From Diplonema japonicum (taxonomy: Eukaryota; Euglenozoa; Diplonemea; Diplonemida; Diplonemidae), in NCBI GenBank assembly GCA_964019335.1, contig OZ025690.1:489868-553867 (forward strand): a stretch of 64,000 nt of DNA, written 5' to 3'. The translations under genes were made by a program, and so were the position numbers. Each line of letters begins with the position of its first letter. The stretch's first letter is position 1. This document shows, piece after piece, positions 27,001 through 34,347 of this stretch. Under the pieces are notes generated by a model, which was not told the DNA's origin, made no database searches, and was given only the letters and a program-made list of their open reading frames with translations.

Positions 27001-29953
27001 GGCAAGGGGCACGAAGTGCACAAGCTAGGTGATGCACCTGCTGCCGCTTCCACAGGTGCGTTGATTTGTTTCTCGCGACAGGTGCACACTTGATGAACAC
27101 CTGACTCGTCCTTGCAGCCGGGGTGCAGGTTGGTCGTACCAGGCGCATAGCAGTTTGCGTCGCACCATGACACAGCAATATTTTGCAGCGAACCCCGTGC
27201 AGTTGTCGTCCATACGAGACACTTCCCTACATCATTTTCTTGGAAGGGGTTCTCACAGTTCTGAACACAGTTTTGACCAGCCTGCTCTACGCACCTTCTG
27301 GTGCTCTTTTCATGCTCCCCACAGCATTCCATTTCAGCATAACACATTTCACTCCTTACTCTGCCTTTCATACAGTTCTGCAAGGCTTTCTTTGTGCACA
27401 GTGAACACGACACTTGAGGTTTGCGAAGAGTGCATTGCTTGTACTCCCCTATTCCCGATGAACAATAAACAGTTTCTGTTGAACCTGAACCACGCACCTC
27501 AAACCTGCCCTTGCACCCGTCCTTTACATAGAAGTGACCATCAGGTGTGAAGCCATAGGTCGTGTGGTAAGTGCAGGTCCGGCATCCAGATGTCCTTTGT
27601 ATGAGACTCACAGCGCACGTGGATGTGCTTGGGGCAGCAACAGCAGCGCAGCTCGAGCACTGGGGCATGGGTGTCCGGAGTGAACACTCCTTGTATTGAC
27701 CCCAGCTGGAACATGCAAAAGTCCTCCCGTTAACACGGAATTTAGCGCGGCAACCATCGTTCACAAAGAACTTACCATTTGGTGCGAAACCGTAACTAAC
27801 CTGATAGACGCAGTCTTGAGAGCTGTACCGCTGCTTGATCTCAGCATCACAAGAAGCGGGTGGAGTGGTCAGGCATCTTGAGCAAGAAGGCCGTCGTGGT
27901 GAAATGTCGCAAGTCGTGTACATGCTGCTCCACGAAGAGCAAGTAAAGACGTAGCCGTCTGATAGTTCGAATTCGCCTCTGCAGTTGTCATCTACGTAGA
28001 ACTTGCCGTCAGGTGTAAACCCGTAGCTTACGTGCAACACACAGTTGGCAAGCCCCTTCACAGCACGTAGTTTCACGGAGCACAAGTCGGTTTTGGTGTC
28101 GACGGGCGGGAGCGCATCAGAAGCAACAGGTGCCTGAGCAATGCAGCTATAGCCGTCTTCGATCGTGCACGAAGCACTACATCCGTCGCCATTTTGCAGG
28201 TTGCCATCATCGCACTCCTCATTCCCGTCGATGGACCCATCACCGCACGTTACAACTGTCCAGTGAAGTACCACCTTCCCATTGCCTCCGTCTTTGTCAA
28301 ACACGTCACCCCCTCGTGCCACACGCCCTGAGTAGTAAACCTCACGTGTTGCAGGCGGGGATGCACCATTACCTGACTCGACATTGCCATTGAAGGTGTA
28401 GCTGCTGCCACCACCCCCTCCACCACCCCCTCCTTGCTGCCCCGAACCGCCACCGCCACCACCTCTGTATCCAGCGCCGCCACCTCCTCCAGCACCTCCT
28501 ACGTAGACAACTTCCGTAGGTGCCTGTAGTTTGTTTGAACACTCGCAACACATACCGGAGTGTTTTGGGGCTCGTCAAGCACTCTGCATGTCCATCCGTA
28601 TCTCCGGTTGCAAGACCTCTTGCACTGCGCGTACCACCTGTTGTACTCATAGCATCTTGTGTTCCCTGCGCAGCAGTCACCCACGCGGCAACTTTGCCAT
28701 TCCCATTTTCGTCTACACGAAGTGCTTCCCGACCCTGACCCAGATGGTGAGGTAACTTGAGTATTGATAACGGCGACGCTTGTCCCTCCCACACCTCCAG
28801 CACGCCACCCTGTGCCACTTCGAATGGCAGTGTTACTTGAAGTATACCCCCCAGCACCCCCAGTGCCAATGGTGCTACCTGCGACACCGTTCCCACCCCC
28901 ACTACCAGGCAAGGTAGGAGAGGCGCCTCTCCCGTGCAACTGCGTGCCCGTTGAAGATGCGCCATCAGCACCATTTGCACCACCAGCACCTCCACGGTGG
29001 CACCTGCCAGTACGGCAGCCACCAGACCCGCCGCCACCTGCTGCGACAGCCAGAAGTTCTGTACCCCGCAGAACAGCTGTAGCCCCACCTCCAGATCCAG
29101 AGGTGCCCGAAGCCGTGCTTCCAACACCACCGGAGGCAACGATGACAGTCAGCACATCGCCTTCATTGACAGTCACACGGCTAGTTGTGTAGCCCCCAGC
29201 ACCACCCGTGGCTAGGTAAGAAAGCCACGTATCACTGCTAGCCGTGCATTGTGCCTCCTGCGCTGTGTTGAAGGCCATGGAGCTAGACACCCGTTTCCAG
29301 CACTGCCCGTTGTCTGAGTCTCCTGAGCCACCGCCCCCACCCCACAGCTTCAGGAGCACGGAAGAAACCCCAGAAGGTACCGTGAAGGTGGTTGTGCCAG
29401 AGGTGTAAACCTGCGCACGGTTGAAAGACACGGAAGGGTCTCTGTTAATAGTGGAAGGCCAGTCGTATGACATATGCACGTCATTGATACAGGCACCTAC
29501 GCCGTTAGGAGCTACATCGATGCGTGCGATAGGTGCTGTAGTCGAGAGGAAGCCAATGAGCCCGTCTGTGGTGCTGCTCGTGGTGGCGATCTTGTTCCCT
29601 TTTGAGTCATATGAGGTGAGCGCCCACCCTGAGGCGTGTGGGTCCCACAAGTCAAGAAGTACCTTTGTAACGTGAGGAGTGAAGTGCATTTTAAATGGTT
29701 CTGTTTTACTGCAGTCTGCTGCATTGTTGATACCCCACCCATCTCCCCTTAAGTTGATGTCCCCAGGCCCGTGCTCTGGTATCATCATCAACCCTTCCAA
29801 CACTCGCATCGAGCTCTGCGACTCCATCCGCACCCACTTGAAGTCCGTTGTCATCACCTTCTCACCAATGAAGGTCACTGTCTTGTCGTACGTGCCTTCC
29901 AATCTTGCTAGTGCGCATCCTAGCAGCAGCATTACCACCCCACCAGGGCCCAT
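1..29953 (-). CDS. Colossal secreted Cys-rich multidomain surface protein (partial, runs off left edge)
   Basis: With one 32-nt intron removed (28524-28555), the minus strand stays open from an ATG at 29953 to base 1. That is about 9,970 residues with no stop, and the C-terminus lies outside the window. I chose this ATG because it is followed by a hydrophobic signal peptide (MGPGGVVMLLLGCALA); an open extension upstream is only a Lys-rich translation of a T-tract. Domain order, N to C: signal peptide; ALK-type Gly-rich region; DUF4215-like Cys motif; three DUF3011-like modules; vWA; beta-sandwich stretch; EGF-like repeats; LNR-like CDDGG motifs; WSC; about 100 laminin/EGF-like modules with PAN-like inserts; discoidin-like and PAN domains. 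I spot-checked the frame at more than a dozen places and it is constant from 28.5 kb to base 1. The domains point to a secreted or surface adhesion/ligand-binding role, which is inference. I recognise no named orthologue. Confidence 0.9.
120..360 (-). other. PAN/Apple domain with SGPK motif near the left edge
   Basis: The translation contains YVARGYDNAIG, then ALHCLTYCKANSRCQFWTW, KKCYLKNGDEG and ISGPKDC. This is a textbook PAN_4/Apple pattern (CxxxCxxxxxCxFWTW...CYLK...SGPK.C), as found in apicomplexan and dinoflagellate secreted proteins. The coding frame continues past base 1. Confidence 0.85.
640..1640 (-). other. Discoidin-like beta-sandwich region after the module array
   Basis: This segment is low in Cys and rich in beta strands (VTVVLQVGEQDIRSVSVSVSD, VRHMRLTFTPRGAAVTFDSI, IRAYVSTDRGRTWLLAYNSE). 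The 'VSSDGIAWNEAFQ' and 'VSTDRGRTWLLAY' strands are the kind seen in F5/8-type C and BNR-like folds. Family membership is inferred from strand pattern only. Confidence 0.4.
5110..5760 (-). other. Pair of PAN/Apple-type domains inside the module array
   Basis: Two consecutive segments of about 90 residues contain FAECQILCEGMEDCIGFSW...CFFVAK and ADECRKMCEETYGCSGTSW...CQFVS. This is the CxxxCxxxxxCxgfsW...CxF pattern of PAN domains. Between and around them the EGF-like modules resume (NQCAVGHINYPACRKC). PAN domains bind protein or carbohydrate ligands. Confidence 0.75.
6010..8050 (-). other. GC-rich codon-usage block within the module array
   Basis: Over about 2 kb the third codon positions shift strongly to G or C (runs such as CGCACCCGTCGCACTCGTC on the plus strand). 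Modules on both sides are visibly more mixed. The module pattern and reading frame are uninterrupted. The borders are approximate and were judged by eye. Confidence 0.7.
7255..7556 (-). repeat. 302-bp near-identical segment, copy 1
   Basis: Bases 7255-7556 match 13717-14018 with a constant offset of 6462 (a multiple of 3). I compared them line by line and found one difference (7548 T versus 14010 C). Neighbouring modules are far more diverged. The segment covers about one and a half EGF-like modules. Confidence 0.95.
8390..8640 (-). other. PAN-like insert between EGF-like modules
   Basis: A stretch with SCQTFTHKSLVEGADCVLLGW, then SKCLLHGHTSGGDYTSFINGAC, breaks the module periodicity. The CxxF...CxxxxW...CxLh..TSG layout fits a diverged PAN/Apple domain. 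It lies just downstream, in the protein's direction, of ordinary modules on both sides. Confidence 0.45.
13717..14018 (-). repeat. 302-bp near-identical segment, copy 2
   Basis: This is the second copy of the segment at 7255-7556. It is GC-rich like copy 1, but it is embedded in an AT-richer stretch of the array. Copy 1 is therefore the likely donor and this one the recipient of a recent in-frame gene conversion or duplication. Confidence 0.95.
18340..18590 (-). other. PAN-like insert between EGF-like modules
   Basis: About 80 residues without the module pattern: KMCSPGVGVLRIL, then ICVDTCKKQAECVSVS, CTLHSTC and TSYDMV. The CxxxCxxxxxCxxxS...C core resembles PAN/Apple folds. The flanking modules are complete, so this reads as a domain inserted inside the array. 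Confidence 0.5.
21890..22140 (-). other. WSC carbohydrate-binding domain
   Basis: The segment starts with VGCFRGTLG and continues with CHDTCRRSAFTHFAI, the diagnostic AECYCGNTL, then CGSPCGMGAMCGGG and an AFQI strand. The spacing and the ECYCG...CxxxC......CGG signature match the WSC domain (PF01822), which binds cell-wall glycans in yeast sensors and occurs in many protist surface proteins. Confidence 0.85.
22405..22630 (-). other. Two LNR-like CDDGG motifs
   Basis: Two tandem copies of a C...C......G.CDDGG...C..GTDC.DCG pattern are visible: CDDGGTGSGYRACKYGTDC and CDDGGPRSNTARCALGTDC. This resembles Lin-12/Notch-type Ca-binding repeats in the form common in protist proteins. They sit directly upstream of the WSC domain. 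Confidence 0.7.
22930..23070 (-). other. Cys motif CNDGxxCD...CC..xGG..xC..xYPxMC (first of two copies)
   Basis: The translation reads CNDGSTCDSRRRGWACC, then NQGGRKRCSSDYPYMC. A second copy lies at about 19.83-19.93 kb (CLDGTFCDVRIHTWGCC, then AHGGIERCPSNYRRMC). Similar stretches occur in many algal and dinoflagellate proteins as far as I recall, but I cannot name a curated family. Each copy is a compact six-Cys unit. Confidence 0.6.
23850..24430 (-). other. Classical EGF-like repeat cluster
   Basis: Segments of the form CSGHGSC...CTCATGYYSEDC, CGKHGVC...CKC..., CHSGITGDGSCKCYRG and CSGRGTCSDG...CTCDDGYYGDAC are typical EGF-like domains (CxC..GY.G..C). Just downstream, near 23.5 kb, is CHDGIKNGNEKGVDCGG, a Cys motif common in protist and bacterial surface proteins. 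These repeats link the vWA half to the LNR/WSC section. Confidence 0.85.
25740..26345 (-). other. von Willebrand factor A domain with intact MIDAS
   Basis: The translation has LDIGLVLDRSGSMSWNDRK (the DxSxS of the MIDAS), the SGGTNILAGV threonine loop, and VMVVMTDGIESW (the MIDAS aspartate), followed by IHTVCLGSGCAQDPEKL. This is a complete, apparently functional metal-coordinating vWA domain of about 190 residues. It is followed by a beta-sandwich stretch (about 24.5-25.7 kb) like those after vWA in CLCA-type and bacterial surface proteins. vWA domains with intact MIDAS usually bind protein ligands through a divalent cation. Confidence 0.92.
27405..28060 (-). repeat. Three DUF3011-like modules in tandem
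   Basis: Three successive segments of about 80 residues share SYGFxPxGKFYVxDxCRxxF, then a CSSW/CSSG motif, and end in Tx(E/Q)C or TTC followed by CxxC spacers. The core ('YVDDNCRGEF', 'FVNDGCRAKF', 'YVKDGCKGRF') resembles the DUF3011 lectin-like core. A fourth diverged copy (YLHVDTSCDAQYRV) is inserted in the module array near 13.3-13.5 kb. The family assignment is from memory of the core motif only. Confidence 0.5.
28135..28260 (-). other. DUF4215-like (Myxococcus-type) Cys motif
   Basis: The encoded segment contains CGDGSIDGNEECDDGN, then NGDGCSASC and GYSC. This matches the CGDG...ExCDDGN...GDGCs..C pattern of the DUF4215 / Myxococcus Cys-rich repeat found in bacterial and protist secreted proteins. 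It is probably a small disulfide-bonded, Ca-binding fold. Confidence 0.75.
28375..29415 (-). other. ALK/LTK-type glycine-rich domain of the colossal protein
   Basis: The translation begins with a TFTVPSGVSSVLLKLWGGGG stretch. It continues through many GGxG runs (GGAGGYT, AVAAGGGGSGG, GGAGGANGADG) to a second glycine block just after the intron (VYVGGAGGGGG). The pattern of a beta strand followed by LxLWGGGGG and then polyglycine helices matches the Gly-rich domain of ALK/LTK-type receptors and many protist and bacterial surface proteins (PF12810-like). A six-Cys insert (CRRKWEWQSC...CC...C) sits just before the intron. The function here is unknown. Confidence 0.75.
28524..28555 (-). other. 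32-nt mini-intron (GTATGT...ACAG) in the colossal gene
   Basis: The 504-codon upstream frame hits a TAG at 28501-28499, while a second frame is open for 28.5 kb downstream. Removing 32 nt with GTATGT at the 5' end and CTACAG at the 3' end joins exon 1 (28556-29953, exactly 466 codons) in phase 0 to that long frame. The junction reads QNTP|APTEVVYVGG and continues the Gly-rich domain. An AAACAAAC stretch could hold the branch point. A true 1-base assembly error is the alternative, but similar introns in three other genes favour splicing. Confidence 0.8.
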
Positions 29954-30219
29954 TGCCAGGCCCGACTGTTTTTGGTTTTCCTTTTTTTTTTTTTTTTGGT
30001 TTGTGTAAGTCAAATGAGCGTTCCTGGAATGCAGTGCTTACATAGTATGCAGTGTGAAGGAATACAGTCTATCTAAGAAATCTAAGAGCACCCGGCATCC
30101 TACTCTTCGCGGACAACAAAATATGAGCGAGTACAATATTTTGGGGGAGGGAATATGTCTTTTTTTTTCTTCTTCTTCTTTTTTCTCCTCGTTCTTCGTT
30201 TTCTCTTAACTCCGGTGAT

Positions 30220-33200
30220 CTACATGACGGTGCATTTATCTTTTTTATTCTTAGCACGCGACTTGCTCCTTGTAGGAGTGGCACCTGTGTTTGTTGGGAG
30301 GTCTTGGAAGGGTGCGCGCTGCTTGAGCTTGGGGGAGGCGGCCTTGGAGGTGGAGGGCTTGGCTTCCTCGGGTGTGAAGAAATCCTCTACGAAGGGTGCC
30401 TGCAGCTTGACAATGCCCTGTGCCAACTCACGTGCGTTTTTCAGAGGAAGGATCTCCTCCTCAAGTTGGGGGAGCGTGCTACTAGAGGCCTGCAAGGCAG
30501 ACACAGACATTGAGAGCCTCTTCATGTTGTTGGCAGGGGACTTTGACCTGCGAGACGAAATGCATCTCTCAGCGCTGAGTGTTACCCTTTTAACCGCTCT
30601 GGGCACTTCCTTGGGACCGCAGTCCCTGATCTCGTTGAAGAGGTCCACCAGTGCTTCCACAGCAGTGTCCACTGCACCCTCCTCATCCGTGCTCGAGTAG
30701 ATGTCGTAGAAGGTGCTGCTGTGGCCCATCACAGCGTCTAGCTTAGCAGCCACCTTTGCCTCCTTCCTTTTTGCGTCCCTTATATGCGAGTCGAAGTGCA
30801 GCATCATGTTGTCGTACTCCCGCTGTTCGAACTGCAAGTACAGGCAGCTGTGCGCTTGCTTTGTGTTGATCATTTCCGTCACGCAGTACTCGCGCAGCTG
30901 CTGGTATCTCAGCTCCAGCTGCATCCCCTTTGAAGGGTTCACCCTTTCATTTTCCGACTTCTGGAGCAGCAATGTCTTTGACTGCAGTTTATCGTCCAGG
31001 TTGTCGATCTCGTCCCTCTGTTGTGCGAGGGATGTCTGTAGTCTGTTGGTCTCTCGCTTGAGCGCTGTGTTTTCCTTACTCAGTTTCAGGTGCACATCAG
31101 CATTGCTCGCAGTGTATTCGAGCAGTAAGTCCTTCCACCTCCTGAGATCTTTGTTGAGTTTCTTGTGCTTCTCAGCTGCCTTCTTCGAACTCGCCACGCG
31201 TTTGAGGGCAGCAGCCTTCTGTGTTCTCGCAGTCATCAGCTTCGCTTGCAGTGCGGCTATCGCCATCTCCGCAGCCTGTCCTGCTTTGGTCTGCTGCGTA
31301 GCATAAGAAATTTTTAGGTTCTCTGTCACAGCTGTCAAGGTCTGTTGTGTCCTTCTGCTCTGCTGTTCTTTAGACCACAGCACCCATTTCCAGAATGTGT
31401 TGCATCTGATAAGAGCCTTGCAGTGTAGCACATGCGCCACTGACGTAAGTACTTGCTTCTTCCTTGCTGCAACCTTCGCCTCCAAGAGCTCTTTAATCTC
31501 TGTGCTCTCTAAGCTCAGTTTCCCTACAGGCTTCATAATACCCTCTTTGGTAGTGTCCACAACTGTCTTGTTCTGTAGTTTGGTGCGGAGGGAGGCGTTG
31601 TCCTTCGCCATCTGCTGCTGCGTTGCGTTCAAGGACTCGATGTGCTGCTCAAGCTTCCTCTTCTCCTTTTCGTGGGCGTTGTTCACATATACCATGCTCT
31701 CGATCTTGCTGAGGAGACCTTTCTTTTCTTCGCTTGCATTCCGTTTTGCAGCAGCTGCGTACTCTCTCTGCATGGAGGTCACTTCGTGCTTGTGCAAGTC
31801 GTTTACTTTCACCTGCAGTTCGTTGATGGCTGCAATATCCGCTTCCAAACTGCTCACCTTATTCCTCAATTCAATGTTGGCCTTTTGCATCCCGGCCACT
31901 GTCTCTTGCGAGTCCCTGTTCATCATCTGCTCGAGGAGCTCTTGTTTCAGCTCGTCCACCTTGGCCACCTCCACTCTGAGCGTCGCCAGCTCCTGCTCAC
32001 TGGCTTCGTTAGCAACGGTCAAAATGTCGTGGTTCCCCTGCACTTCGACAAGTCTCTTCGTGAGCTCCTCTTTGCTGTTATTTGACTTCCGTAATGTGTT
32101 GTATGCCATTTGCAAGTCGTTCGTGAGACCCTCGATCCTGGTTGCTGAAGCTTCTTCCTGCTCGGAAAGCAGTGACCTCTGCTCGGCAAGCATTGCCCTC
32201 AGTTCGCCCGCCTCATCAAGGTGCTCTTCCAAATTGCTCGTAAGCCTGTCCTCGAGCGAAGTGACTTCTGCCATCAGCTGCGCGATTTTAGTACTATTTG
32301 CGTCCTCCACGACCAGCTCCCACTTCTGCACGAACAGAGGCGCCTTATGACGTGCATCAGTAACTGCTAACTGATGCTTCAGCTCAATGTTCTCCCGCTC
32401 GAGGCTCGACATCTTGCTTTTCATGTTCGCTGTCACGTTCACTTCTTGCTTCATGACTTTGATGTGGCGTGCTTCGCCTGCCTTTGAGTTCGTTTTGACA
32501 TCTTTCAGCACACGTTGCAAGTTGTTGAGTTCTTGGTTTTTTTTCTCTACCAACTCCTGCACATGGGTAAATTCACTTGCCTTTGCTGCTGCAGCCTCCT
32601 TTTCACTCTCCAAGGCGACGACTGTTTGCTTCAGATCCACGGTTGTATCATTCATGTTCTTGCATTTGGTTTTCAACTTCTGGTGATTGTACGTCAGCTC
32701 CTGCAGCTCTTCGATGAGTGCATCATTCTCCTCAGCCAGCTGTGTGTTGACCATGTCAGTCTCGCTGAGCCTCTGGCGTAGCTCGCCCGCCTTTACAACA
32801 GAAGCTTCTTTTTTTTTCTCTGTTTTGATTGCCAGTTTCTCATGTTTGATCACAAGCTTTTTTCTCTCCTTTTCAGAAGTTTTAAGATCGTCTTTGAGCT
32901 TCACCAGCTCTTTCGAACTCTGTGGGTCTACCACCTGCACTTTTGACGCGCTTTTAAGACAAGACACCAATTTCGGCTCCGGCTTAGGAGGCGCCTTAAG
33001 CTTCTTGATATTCGGCTTGCTGGTTGTTGCCTTCTCGCTGCGTGCCTTCAACAGTTCGTTTTCGGACTTAAGATTAATTATGTCCGACTTCATATCCTCT
33101 GCTGCAAGGGTTGTCTTCTCCCTAATTGTGTTCATCTGTCTCTTGAGCTTCTCGTTGTCCTCCCTGAGCTCCCTGATCCTCCTCACGGTAGGGTCCTCGT

Positions 33201-34287
33201 TTGTGACTGCGTTGTTGACGACGTCACGTGCCCGCGATGCGTAGCGCAGCGTGTTGAGTGTCTCGTCGATGCTGCTGCAGTGCGGGCTGATGGTCGCTAC
33301 CATTGATGTCTTGGAGTTCCCGCCCACAGAGTCAGACAAAATGAACGTCAACATGCTGTCGCGGTAAGGCGGTGCCTGGGCACCCTTCACCTTCCTGCTG
33401 ATGTCGCACAGCGAGTCGATAACCCTCCCCAACGTGGTCAGAGACAGGTTGATGTTTGTGGCCTCGGCAAAGGTCACACCCTCAGCACCACTCTTCGCTA
33501 CAACCTCGCTCCCTGCAAGGTCCACAAGGTGTAATTTCGAAGTCTTTGTGTTTTCGTGCACGCCGTACAAAACCTGATCCACCTCAGGCAGCTCCTCAGT
33601 GCTGCAGAAGTTGATGGTGAAAATAGCGTGGGATCGCGATGAGTTGGTGTTCATCTTCGTTTCTGCTGTGTGTCGTGAAGCACTGCCCTCCTGTAGAATA
33701 GACAGCAGGGTCTCAAGGTCTTCGAAGGGTTTCTGCACAAGGTTCTCGACAAAGACGCCAGATGTGGGGTGTTGTCTGACCCGCAGGCTGCTGCCGTAAC
33801 TATCCTTGCCAAGCAAGTCGTACACCTTCTCCATGTAGATCTCCATGTAGCTAGCTGTCATGGAGATAGCACTTTGCTTCGCACGTTCAGAGACTACTTT
33901 GCTTATAAGATCTTCGCACATCCTCGGGATCACGCCCCTGCTCTCGCCCTTTCCGCCGATCATTGTGTACGTCTTGCCTGTCCCAGTTTGCCCGTAGGCG
34001 AGGAGGCAGTTGTTATACCCCTTAAAGGTATTCCCCACCAAGTCGGAGCATAGCGTTTTGTATGTAAACTCTTGCGAGGCCACTGCCACGCCCTGTGGCG
34101 GGTCTTCGTCCACCGACCATAGCACGCCGTCAAAAGGGTACAATTTCTCTGTTTTGTAACCTTTGTTGGGGTTCAACACCGACACCATGTTCCTGCTATC
34201 CATGCCAACCACGGGGCGCGTGTTTCCCCTTTCTGCCTCTTGCTCGCTGAGGGGTCTCACCCTCACCGCCACTCTTACAGATGACAT
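30220..34287 (-). CDS. Kinesin-3-like motor protein with C-terminal CaaX box
   Basis: This 1,355-residue protein is a plus-end microtubule motor candidate. The motor occupies about residues 1-360: P-loop GQTGTGKT (99-106), switch I NSSRSH (215-220), switch II LVDLAGSE (254-261), and LTTLGRVI plus YRDSMLTFILSDSVGGNSKT. The N-terminal motor and 'NNCLLAYGQTGTGKTYTM' are closest to kinesin-3. The position after AGSE is Val rather than the usual Arg. A very long Lys/Glu-rich coiled coil follows (about 365-1,080). I see no FHA or PH domain. The C-terminus is basic and ends in CTVM, a CaaX box whose Met predicts farnesylation and thus membrane attachment. The start ATG fits the motor's first strand (VRVAVRVRPL). 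A 266-bp gap with A/T tracts separates its stop from the colossal gene's start; only 60 bp separate its ATG from the SET gene's stop. Confidence 0.95.
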   Translation of the reverse strand: MSSVRVAVRVRPLSEQEAERGNTRPVVGMDSRNMVSVLNPNKGYKTEKLYPFDGVLWSVDEDPPQGVAVASQEFTYKTLCSDLVGNTFKGYNNCLLAYGQTGTGKTYTMIGGKGESRGVIPRMCEDLISKVVSERAKQSAISMTASYMEIYMEKVYDLLGKDSYGSSLRVRQHPTSGVFVENLVQKPFEDLETLLSILQEGSASRHTAETKMNTNSSRSHAIFTINFCSTEELPEVDQVLYGVHENTKTSKLHLVDLAGSEVVAKSGAEGVTFAEATNINLSLTTLGRVIDSLCDISRKVKGAQAPPYRDSMLTFILSDSVGGNSKTSMVATISPHCSSIDETLNTLRYASRARDVVNNAVTNEDPTVRRIRELREDNEKLKRQMNTIREKTTLAAEDMKSDIINLKSENELLKARSEKATTSKPNIKKLKAPPKPEPKLVSCLKSASKVQVVDPQSSKELVKLKDDLKTSEKERKKLVIKHEKLAIKTEKKKEASVVKAGELRQRLSETDMVNTQLAEENDALIEELQELTYNHQKLKTKCKNMNDTTVDLKQTVVALESEKEAAAAKASEFTHVQELVEKKNQELNNLQRVLKDVKTNSKAGEARHIKVMKQEVNVTANMKSKMSSLERENIELKHQLAVTDARHKAPLFVQKWELVVEDANSTKIAQLMAEVTSLEDRLTSNLEEHLDEAGELRAMLAEQRSLLSEQEEASATRIEGLTNDLQMAYNTLRKSNNSKEELTKRLVEVQGNHDILTVANEASEQELATLRVEVAKVDELKQELLEQMMNRDSQETVAGMQKANIELRNKVSSLEADIAAINELQVKVNDLHKHEVTSMQREYAAAAKRNASEEKKGLLSKIESMVYVNNAHEKEKRKLEQHIESLNATQQQMAKDNASLRTKLQNKTVVDTTKEGIMKPVGKLSLESTEIKELLEAKVAARKKQVLTSVAHVLHCKALIRCNTFWKWVLWSKEQQSRRTQQTLTAVTENLKISYATQQTKAGQAAEMAIAALQAKLMTARTQKAAALKRVASSKKAAEKHKKLNKDLRRWKDLLLEYTASNADVHLKLSKENTALKRETNRLQTSLAQQRDEIDNLDDKLQSKTLLLQKSENERVNPSKGMQLELRYQQLREYCVTEMINTKQAHSCLYLQFEQREYDNMMLHFDSHIRDAKRKEAKVAAKLDAVMGHSSTFYDIYSSTDEEGAVDTAVEALVDLFNEIRDCGPKEVPRAVKRVTLSAERCISSRRSKSPANNMKRLSMSVSALQASSSTLPQLEEEILPLKNARELAQGIVKLQAPFVEDFFTPEEAKPSTSKAASPKLKQRAPFQDLPTNTGATPTRSKSRAKNKKDKCTVM

Positions 34288-34347
34288 TTTAACCTTAAGT
34301 GAGATGAGTTGTTTTTGAACAAAACAGTGACATGAACTGATGACGCA

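Noticed and set aside
28369-29139. A 256-codon minus-strand frame overlapping the Gly-rich domain
   Set aside because: An out-of-register reading of glycine codons (Val/Leu/Ala-rich) that is bypassed by the spliced gene.
30069-30284. Short Arg/Lys-rich frame between the kinesin and the colossal gene
   Set aside because: Translation of CTT/TCT tracts in an intergenic region; no supporting feature.
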